Shown here: in pieces, positions 44,892 to 64,000 of the stretch | How the letters are laid out: every line of letters starts with the position of its first letter | How positions within the stretch are numbered: the stretch's first letter is position 1 | Assembly: GCA_949775045.1 (NCBI GenBank) | Contig: OX459105.1 | Span: 14,592,727-14,656,726 of the forward strand | Reading direction: 5' to 3' | Source: Metridium senile | Lineage: Eukaryota; Cnidaria; Anthozoa; Actiniaria; Metridiidae | DNA: 64,000 nucleotides | Program-made: the position numbers and the translations under genes | The notes under the pieces: model-generated | What the model saw: the letters and a program-made list of their open reading frames with translations, nothing else | Database searches by the model: none | What the model was told of the DNA's origin: nothing

Positions 44892-47800
44892 AAAATGGCT
44901 GCCTAATTATCAATGCGACGAGTAATGCTTTTCTGAAAATGTATAAATTACCTAACACTCTTTGACTAATCAAATTAAGAAAGTCACAGTAGACACTCTA
45001 GCGATTAGCAATTGCGGTCATGCGAATTTTTAATAGTTCAGCGGTCTAGCGCATGCTCATACAAAACTCCCCTCTGCTCCTCAAATGTACAATGTTAAAT
45101 AATTTTTTTGATGTAGATAGTTGTGCATAACTGTTTCCTAGTCTGTGACCGAGTTTTAGCTCAATTAGAGAAAATAGCTCTACTATGAATTGTGCTTAAA
45201 CTCGGTCACAGACTAGAAAACAGTTATACACAACTACGACAGAAAAAGTCTATATTATTGTATATTTGAGGCATAGCGAAAGGATATTTCGCGACTTCAT
45301 ACATTTACTGTAAAAGTGACGAGCTTGGCTCCCTGTGATATATTCTATTGTCCCACATCGCTGCTAGTTGCTAGGTGATTTTAATATGGGAATTTAGTTC
45401 CCTTCATGCTGTTGTCTCCCTATTGTCATTTTAATTTTGTTTGATATTGTATAACCTTTTTTTGAGAGACATATTGAATTGATTAATTAAAAGATAAAGA
45501 CTTTAGAAGTGAGCTAACAGTTGAAACGTCGCGGTACATATATAAGTATTTTCTACTGAATAGCTTCGTGTTGAGACAAAAAAGGAAAAGGATTTTAATA
45601 TTAGCATTATATATTTAACTAGATAGCGCCAGGAAGACAACTTCCATTCGCTTTTTATTATATTTTTGTTTTTCTCCTCTTTTTTATATGTTTAATTAGC
45701 TTTTGTAGACGTCAGTAGTTGTTTTTGTCGTGTTCTCTAGATACCGGTACATGGCAATTGCTTATTCATATTAACTTTGCCGAAAATATTTGCTGTTTAA
45801 TTCTATAAATACGAAATCAAAACTGTCATACTTTCAGTTCATAATTTATTTATTTTTTTTAAATTGTGAAATCGAAAATTTCATATTCAGTCAATATTTA
45901 TTTATTTTTTTCCTTTTTAATCGAAACTTTAATTCAATTTGCTATTTTCTGTTCATGATTTATTTTAAGAAAACTCAGTTCCTGTTAGCTCATTCTTGAC
46001 ATTATTGATTTAGCCATCGGAAAGAGGAACAATATATATTTTTCGCAGCGTTTTTCTCTCCGATTATTTTAGATCATTCTGCCGTTTTCTTCCAGTGATT
46101 TCTACAATTAAATCTCACGGTCTCTCAAACTTCGTCCCAGGTCATTATCCATTCGCTTTAACCACAGGCGAAAAACCTCTTACTTGTTTCCAATAACACC
46201 ATAAAGATAGTAAGCACCTCGATTATTCGTGTTTAGATGTATGCCCATAATTCCTTCTGTACTTGATGTACCTTGGAATGTGTTTGCCTTTTTTCATCAT
46301 TTGAAAGCAATATTTTAGTTTTATCCTAACAATGTTTACATTCATAGTGATAACGTTTCCTCAACCAAATTTTTTTTTTTATTATTATCCAAGCTTTCGG
46401 GCCTAACAGCCCATCATCAGGGTTACCATGTAAGTGCAAAAACCGGTTGAAAACCATTAATACAAACACTATATTAATTGCGCGCGCTATTCTACGATGG
46501 AATACAGAATACGTTCTTATGAACGAAAAACTGATAACATAATTACAAAAGAGCTATATAGTTAGTTGGAAGTTTCTTCCACTGTCTCTATTAATTAAAA
46601 ATTGATTTTTTATTAGAAGCAATGTAACAGGCTTCTGCCCACTTTCTCTTTTATTCTAGAAATATACAAAAAAGGTATCATGGGACAAAATGTTTGAAGA
46701 AAATGGACATTAATTTTTCAATGTCTTCTCTATCGTTTACAAAAAAAAAAGCTTTGCCTAAATTTTTTCTTCGCCAGATATGTATAAAAAATATGTTTTG
46801 CGTGACACGTTAAACATAACCTAGAATGAAGAGATCAAACATTGATAACTTTTTTAAAAACATAGTTTGTTGTAGATAGTTCAGCATATTCGATTATATA
46901 GTTTATATGCATCCATGCCAAGTAAGAGAAACCGTTTCACTAACTTAAAAAAATCCCTAAAACCTTAGTACATATAGATTTTAACACAAATAAAAAAATA
47001 ACAAAGCGCATTATAAATATATAAGATTTATATTATAATAAAACAACACTGGCCGAGCGGCTTACAATCTTAGAGTATAATATTAGTAATTATAGTATAG
47101 GTTGTCCATTATACTAAAAAAAACATCTTTCTTCTTGATAATTTCATTCCTCTTGAAATCGATTAATTAGCAATTTTTTCTCGATATAGTTACAAGTTCT
47201 TTTTCTTACTTACACGTATCAATGGTTTGTTAGCCTGCGTACAGCCGGTTTAATTACCCGTAATATTACGGGTAATTAAACCGGCTGCACGGAGGCTATG
47301 GTTTGTGAGTGTTGTGTGTGTTAATATGAGCTAGTTATTGAACTATTTGGTCGCTGCTAGACAGGGTTTCTGTGTTGCGTCATGATTATTTTATGTCCCT
47401 GTAATACAGGTTCGTGAGTGTAGTTTGGGATACGAGGCAGACGGTTCAAGTCATTTAAAAACGATACGCTTAACTCTGTCTATTAAACTGTCTAAAACAA
47501 TAACCTCTCAGCTATTAAAACGCGCTTGTTAGTAACGCTTATTCACACAGTCAGTAAGTACATTATTACCACCATACCTTGAGAGGGTGTTTTCTCCATC
47601 GTCACAGATACCACCGCAAACAACAACAATACTATCATCATCTTCATGATTGTTATCACTGCTTCAAAAAGAGAGTTTCTGATTCCTTTTCTTTAAACGA
47701 AGCGAACTGGTAGATACAGAGACTCGAACCTTGAATGCGGTAATCTATAGTATATCTGTACTATATGATTCAGTGCATGGTGTAGAAGTTTGAACATGTA

Positions 47801-50706
47801 AAAACAAGTTAATATTGAAATGTTTGTCAAGTTAAGTGCTCTTTGATTGTTTTGTATGCAGTGTATAAAGTTTCTTTTTATTCTCAGTTCAACGTGGGTC
47901 ACAAATTATTCTTTTTGAATTGCATAATTAATTGTCTACCTATTTTGTCCGATAAACTTTTTCAAATATAACTATTTCAACTAATAATGCACAGAATTAA
48001 AAGGCGTCAATGACTGTTTAAACTGACTAAGATGTATCAATTAGACAACACAAAGTCACGCACCCATGACGTTATAGACTCACGTTAGAATAAATATATA
48101 TATAACGAACGATTAACAAGCCGGTAAATAGTTCATAGTTTAATTTTTTTTACCAATAAGAAGAGCGCGCGTAATAGTTTGATTTGAGTAGCCATATCTT
48201 AGTTGTTGTAAATGTGAGTTACTGTAAATACCGTTTTGCTCGGTTATAAACCCTCTGTAACCTCGTTTTTGCAATGTGGGATCCCTGTGTTGTTGCCCGT
48301 TGGGATACCTGTGGTTGGACTTTTTTCCGGGTTTCAATTTTAAGATCTTGACCAGAATCAGTACGTTGTTCTTCAATCTTCAGTACAAATGGATAAATCA
48401 GTAAGTTTTGCTTTTAAAATTATATTCCAAGTTTTTTTTAAATTTAAATTTATCATTATATTATATAAGGAAAACCAGGACTGAATTAGCAATCGTGAAG
48501 AGATTAAGAAATAGAACTTCTTGTCCGCTAGCTTTATATATATGAAGTATATGAACTGGTATTAATGATATTTCATAAATGCGTGGCTTACGTTGTGCGA
48601 GGACAAACAGAAAAGTTAGCTGTATTAATTAGCGTTATATTTTAAGCTTGATGGACGTGACGACGTGTGTATTTGCTCAATATATTTGCTTCCTGTCTTG
48701 TCTTACGATTGATAACATCATGTGATATGATTCTTAATTCTTGTTTTTTTTGTTTTTTTGTTTTGCCTTTTTATCGTATTTTCCAACAGAGTCCAACATA
48801 GTTTATTTCTCAGTCGACAATTCAGAGAAACTCTTCGACACCTGACATTCGGTTATAATTTACTTATTTTTTTATGAAAGTTCCTGTATTAGCTCAATCT
48901 CGAAATCTTTTGAAATGCTTTCAGTTTTAAATGACGATTACAAGTAGATCTTTTCTGAAAACAACTGAAATCAGCTTAGTTATAATCGATCTAGTTATCA
49001 TGTCGACCATTTCTGATTTGATACTATACATGGTGTTCGGCCTATAATTGGTTACTTTCATTCCAACCAGTTATTTTTTTTTCACCAATTTCTTGTAAAC
49101 GGCATTTCAAACGCACTTAGTTATGATCTTTTATCTTTATCGTAACTTAATAGACAACTCTGTTTTGTATCTATTTATTTATTGTATTTATTATCTTTTC
49201 TTTGAGATACCCTGTTTAAATATTGGTTAAAATAAATAAAAATAAATAAATTTTATTGAGTGATAAATACGACATTAAAACTGAAAAATACAAAGAAACT
49301 TTACTTTGTCAGCCAAAGGGGAAAGCGCGAACGGCAATATAAATCCCATGTAAGGCACTTCCCGTATATAATGGACTATATAATAGAAAATTGTAACCTA
49401 AAAACGTAATAATTTTGCAGTCTTACGACAATACAGTCACTAGAACTTGAATTGAACTCAATTTATAACGAATTGTAAATTAATTAAGTTTACCAGGATA
49501 CTTCTTTACAGTGGTAGAAACTGAACAAATACCTTCTGAACTCTTCAATTCGTAAATTATCTAAACAGGATGTCAAAGAACGCAACGAGATGTAACAAAC
49601 ATTATGCTAATATTATTTTGATATACAGCTTTTTCAAAAATGTTGACTTATGTGAATGCTGAATAGGGGAGGGGAGGGATGGGAAATTCAATGGTTTTGA
49701 TATGATGTCATTTATTTTGGCACCTGTTTTCTACATTGTTAAAATACATTTTCCTTTCAGAAGTTATTCTACACCTTTGGTAAAATATCACAAGTCTGGC
49801 TTGAACCTTTTATATAAATATATCTTTGTCTGAAATTGTCGTATTTCGTTGTGAATGAATTTAAATATAGTATTTTAATACATAAGTGCATTAAAAATAA
49901 AGCAATTTATGGCCATGGGATAAAAAGGTTATCTTTAGCGAAAAATATATCGTTAGGAATCAACCGAACAATAACCTCCGTGTATAACCTTCTTTAGCCG
50001 CAGGCGAATAACCTCTTATTTGTTTTGTTCAAAAACAATGATTGTAAGCACCTCGATTATTTGTGTTTAGATGTAGTATTTCCATAATATCACAACAATA
50101 GCCTCCATGTTCCTGACAAGAATAATGATTTTAAATACCATGATTAATCGCGTTTAAATGTATGCCCATAATTCCTTTCTGTACTTCTATCACCTTGGAC
50201 AATGTGTTAGTAAAATTGTTTGCCTTTTTTCAGTTTCAGTAAACACAAATGAATTCATCATTTCAATGCAATATCTTTATTTTTAACTGACTTAGTTTTA
50301 TCATAACAATGATTACTTTACATTCTATAGCTAGCTACATACATTTAAACTTTATTCTTAACTTTTTGACATTATAATTAGTAGTCTTTACTTGTCCTTT
50401 GTCCTTTCTTGGCGTACATGGAATACATATGGAATACACTGAATAAAGACAAAAATAGAAATGTTGAGGAAAACAGTTTCTTGTATACTTTACGCATTGA
50501 TCATCACCATCCAGTATTTAAAACTTAGTAATATTTTTGTAGACTGAAATTTGAGGCTCATCATAATCCAGTCACTGCATATTTATTGTCGTAATTTCTC
50601 TGACAAAATGCCGTAACTGACGTTATGGTTCTATGATTGCTGTATAATACGCGGTGTCGGCACACTCACATGCATATTGATTTTTTAATTAAATAATAAT
50701 AATACC

Positions 50707-60188
<9,482 letters not shown>

Positions 60189-61214
60189 GATTGTTATCAC
60201 TGCTTTAAAAGAGAGTTTCTGATTCCTTTTCTTTAAACAAAGCGAACTAGTAGATGCAGAGACTTGGAGCTTGAATGCGGTAATTTCTAGTATGTATGCA
60301 CTATAAGTCAGTAAGTAGTGTAGGCGTTCAAACATGTAAGAACAAGTTAAGATAACTAAAATAGGCAGTTGAGGACTGCATGAGGCTATTGTTTAAATTG
60401 ATTATTATAAAAATGAAAGAAAATATATTCAAAACAAACTAGCTGAGAACTGCTGATTAAATATTCAAGAATAGCTAGTAATAGTAAAAGTTATTTGGAA
60501 AAAAGATAAAATAGTAAAAGTAAAAAATGAATGCCAATTAGGGAATTATAATTAAACAAAATATTTACTGCTGTTCAAGTATAGATCTATGTTTTATGTG
60601 AAGTCTTGGACTTCATTTGAGGTTTGACTTACAAAATGACTTTTATAATTAACTACAAATTAATTTAGTTATAGTCTTTGAGTTGATATCAAGTATTACA
60701 TATTTTTCCAGTGAGTAACTGTGAATCGGCCGATTTACCCGGTTATTTGGGTAGCAAACACTAAATTGTGAAAAGTAATAAAACTGCTTATTCGTTTGTC
60801 GCTAGGTAATTTTCACATGCATGGAATTTAGTTACCCCATGCTGTTGTCTCCCTTTTAATTTGTCATTTTCATTTTGCGTTTATACTGTTGTATTATCTT
60901 GGAGGAAATAAATAACATAAAATAATAAAGATAACAACGAAGACTAGAAACTACAGGTCGAAATGTTGCGGTATTTCCTATTTCATGGCAAGCTTCGTGA
61001 GGAGACAAACAATTCAGATAAAGAAAAGTTGTTTCGCGCGATCGTATATAAACATTAATATAAATTTTAAGCTTGGTCAGTTATGTTGTTATTATTATTA
61101 TTATTATTAATATTATTGAAGAATATTAAAGTTGTCCTTCAGTAGCATTTTGAAAGGTATTATGAGAGTAGGTTTGAGGCCATGTACTACAGCTGCTGTA
61201 TTTATTTGGATCTT

Positions 61215-61243
61215 GAGCTTTCGTCAGACGACGACATCATCAG
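61215..61243 (-). ncRNA. Hammerhead-like core relic
   Basis: On the minus strand: CTGATGATGTCGTCGTCTGA then CGAAAGCTC. CUGAUGA and GAAA are present with a GUC/GAC stem and the same extra U as the unit motif at 23491. Probably part of a Penelope-like or other retroelement remnant. Cleavage competence is doubtful. Confidence 0.35.
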
Positions 61244-61839
61244 AAGATAGAGTGAAAAATTATTATTATTATTGTCTTTACGTGTTTTATAATATAGTTG
61301 TTTAATTAGCTTTAATTTATAGAAAATTATTTTTCCTTTTTAGCTTATTTTGTCATGTTCTCAGTCTTGCAATGTTCCTACGTTTTCAACAATAACTTCC
61401 ATGTTCTTGACGAGTATAATGATTGTAAGCACCTCGATTATCCGTGTTTAAATAGTGTATGCCCCTAATATCTGTCGTGAACATTACCATCCATATTCTT
61501 GAAATTAAGGAAAGAAAACTGATTTTTAGCACCCTGATTAATCGCGTTTAAATGTATGCCCATAATTCCTTTCTGTACTTCTATCACCTTGGACAATGTG
61601 TTTGAAATAGCCAGTCGAGGACTGCTGCAGGCTATTGTTTAAATTGATTGTTATAAAAATGAAGAAAATATATTCAAAACAAACTAACTGAGAACTGTTG
61701 TTTAAATATTGAAGAATATCTAATAATAGTAACAGCTATTTGGAAAAAAGATAAAATAGTAAAAGTAAAAAAATATATGACAATTAGGGAATTATAAGTA
61801 TATATTGATAATTTTTATTGGACATAGTCTTGACATATA

Positions 61840-62099
61840 TACACCTATTTCAATTAACGTTGTCCATCTAGAATGTTTGATCTGAGACCGATAGGAATTA
61901 TGGGAGCTCGTTAAACTGCAAATGCACTACTATAACATTGCTTGAATATTAATGTTTACTTCTGAAATACTGTTATCTGTAATTCAGCACCATTCAAGTG
62001 TGATTAAAACAATGCATTTTGAATTTAATGAACTCCCACAACTCCTATCGGTCTCAGATCGACCATTCCAGATGGACAACGTTAATTGAAATAGGTGTA
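61840..62099. mobile_element. 260-bp TA-flanked hairpin MITE
   Basis: Arms of about 75 bp: TACACCTATTTCAATTAACG, GTTGTCCATCT and TGATCTGAGACCGATAGGA, with near-complements ending at 62099. TA flanks at 61838-61839 and 62100-62101. No ORF. Confidence 0.85.
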
Positions 62100-62232
62100 T
62101 ACATTTTAATATAAACCTCATACAATAATTATTATAATACTTTTTATAAATATAAATATATATATATATACTTCTATATTATTTTATTTCATTGTAAGAG
62201 CATAGAGACAATAGTTATATGCCCCTAAAACA

Positions 62233-62451
<219 letters not shown>

Positions 62452-63945
62452 CATACATAACCGTGTGCTAATGTTCAAACATCTACGTTTTATGTGTCTT
62501 AGGTTTGACTTACAAAATGACTTTTAACAGGTACTATACATAATTTAATACTCTTTGGATTGATATCAAGTGCTACATATTTTTCCAGTGAATAACTGTG
62601 AATCGGCATTGATTTACCCGGTTATTTTGGTAGAAAATATAAATGAAAACTAGCGAGTAAACTAGCATAGGCTGCGTCGGTGTTTGATATAAACGATGGG
62701 CAATAGAATGAAATTTGTAACAACTTAAAAAACTTTAGCTTTAATGGGTAGCAAATACTCAATTGTGAAAATTAATAAAACTGCTTATTCGTTTGTCTCG
62801 CGTCGCTGCTGGTCGCTAGGTGATTTTAACATGGGAATTTAGTTCCCCCATGCTGTTGTCTCCCTTTTAATTTGTCATTTTAATTTTGCGTTATACTGTT
62901 GTATGCTCTTTGGGGAAATAAATAAAATAAAATAATAAATATAGAGATGGATCGAAGCTATACAGGTCGAAATTATTGCGGTATTTTCTATTTCATGACA
63001 AGCTTCGTGAGAAGACAAACAAGGAAAAGTACTAGTTGTTTATAAATATAAGCATTATATCTTAAGCTTAATTTATCAACTGGAAGACAATCTTTATTTG
63101 CTATTGTGTAATTATTATTATTATTATTATTCTTGTTTTGACCTGTCGTTACGTGTCTTATAAGGTAGTTGTTTAATTAGCTTTAATTTTTAGAAAATTA
63201 TTTTAACCTTTTTAGCTCTTTTTGTCATGTTCTCAGTCTTGCAATGTTCTTACGTTTTCAACAATAACCTCAATGTTCTTGACGAGTGTAATGCTTATAA
63301 GCACCTCGATTGTTTGTGTTTAGATATAGATGTATGCCCATAATATCACAACAATAAGTTCCATGTTCTTCAAAAGAATAATGATTGATCGATTATTTGG
63401 GTTTCGATGTATGCTATTTGTAAAAGTGATAAATAGGAAAAGTAAAATAATGAACGACAATTAGGAAATAATTAGTAAACAAAACATGTACTGATGTTCA
63501 AGTATAGATCTATAGTTTATGTGAGTCCATGACTTAATTCATTTGACTTACAAAATGACTTTTAAAAGGCACTATACATTAATTTAGTAGTCTTTGGATT
63601 CATATCAAGTACTACATATTTTTCCAGTGAGCAACTGTGAATCGGCCGATTTACCCGGTTATTTGGGTAGCAAACACTAAATTGTGAAAAGTAATAAAAC
63701 TGCTTTTTCGTTTGTCTCACGTCGCTGCTAGTTGCTAGGTGATTTTAACATGGGAATTTAGTTATCCCACGGCTGTTGTCTCCCTTTTATTATTTTAATT
63801 TTGCGTTATACTGTTATATTCTCTTTGCGGAAATAAATGAAATAAAATAAAAAATATATAGATGGAAACTACAGGTCGAAAATGTTGCCGTATTTTCTAT
63901 TTCATTACAAGTTTCGTGAGAAGACAAACAAGGAAAAGTACTACA

Positions 63946-64000
63946 GTGGTACCTCTATTAAGCGGTCACCCTCGAGACTTTACACAATGGCCGCTTAAGG
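63946..64000. mobile_element. Pogo/mariner-like transposon terminus, cut by the window end
   Basis: TA followed by CAGTGGTACCTCTATTAAGCG and GGTCACCCTCGAGACTTTAC. This start (CAGTGG-ACCTCTATTAAGCGG) is typical of pogo/Tigger-type terminal inverted repeats. The rest lies beyond the window. Confidence 0.6.

Larger units (their letters stand above)
39260..47647 (-). pseudogene. Gene C: ShKT + F5/8 type C copy with the same frameshift as B
   Basis: Exons are 47647-47578, 43058-42951, 42680-42564, 40398-40091 and 39405-39260. Sequence is as in copy B, including the five extra bases at about 40178-40182 in exon 4 and the stop at 40148. The first MITE in its intron 4 has lost 5 bp relative to copies B and D (CAGTA-type repeat unit near 39492). 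Otherwise it is indistinguishable by eye from copy B over the unit. The intact ShKT exon could still encode a secreted peptide if the transcript escaped decay, but that is speculation. Confidence 0.8.

Overview
This is eukaryotic, AT-rich and repeat-dense DNA, most likely from an anthozoan cnidarian (sea anemone or coral type). The reasons are short exons with GT-AG or GC-AG introns, a secreted gene joining a ShKT domain to an F5/8 type C (discoidin) domain whose sequence is of the style common in anthozoans, a Crypton-type tyrosine recombinase, non-LTR retrotransposon fragments, and many TA-flanked MITEs. No operons, rRNA, CRISPR or convincing tRNA genes were seen. The organism call is an inference from style, not from a database match.

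Layout. 1-2.5 kb: microsatellites and the last four coding exons of a plus-strand SLC35F6-like transporter gene. 2.9-4.3 kb: its 3' flank with a ~90-bp satellite, also found 3' of every discoidin gene copy. 4.3-9.5 kb: minisatellites, foldback elements and a decayed LINE that is itself interrupted by a TTAA-flanked inverted-repeat element. 9.5-60.2 kb: four head-to-tail, minus-strand copies (A, B, C, D) of one five-exon gene for a secreted ShKT plus F5/8C protein of about 247 residues. All four introns are phase 1 and intron 4 has a GC donor. Most of these exons are very short and were found by reading splice sites.

The centre of the window is an almost identical ~11.45-kb unit repeated three times (about 20.85-32.30, 32.30-43.75 and 43.75-55.20 kb). 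The unit junctions fall inside intron 1. Each unit therefore carries exon 1 of one gene and exons 2-5 of the next, and the amplification swaps signal-peptide exons between copies. Copy A has a diverged body with a unit-type exon 1. Copy D has a unit-type body with a diverged exon 1. Copies B and C share a 5-bp insertion that frameshifts the discoidin exon. Copies A and D are intact.

Inside the unit, intron 3 holds a Crypton-like tyrosine recombinase gene split over two frames. Intron 4 holds three adjacent TA-flanked MITEs whose empty sites are preserved in copy A. Intron 4 of copy A is instead enlarged to 8.7 kb by a MITE, pentanucleotide repeats and two inverted arrays of an 8-bp minisatellite.

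Beyond 55.2 kb the sequence diverges. It holds a 0.8-kb direct repeat containing a short unidentified coding-like segment (open in one copy, frameshifted in the other), a 5'-truncated Dong/R4-like LINE bounded by (TAA)n, exon 1 of gene D, and a degenerate tandem block up to the window end, where a pogo/mariner-like transposon end begins.
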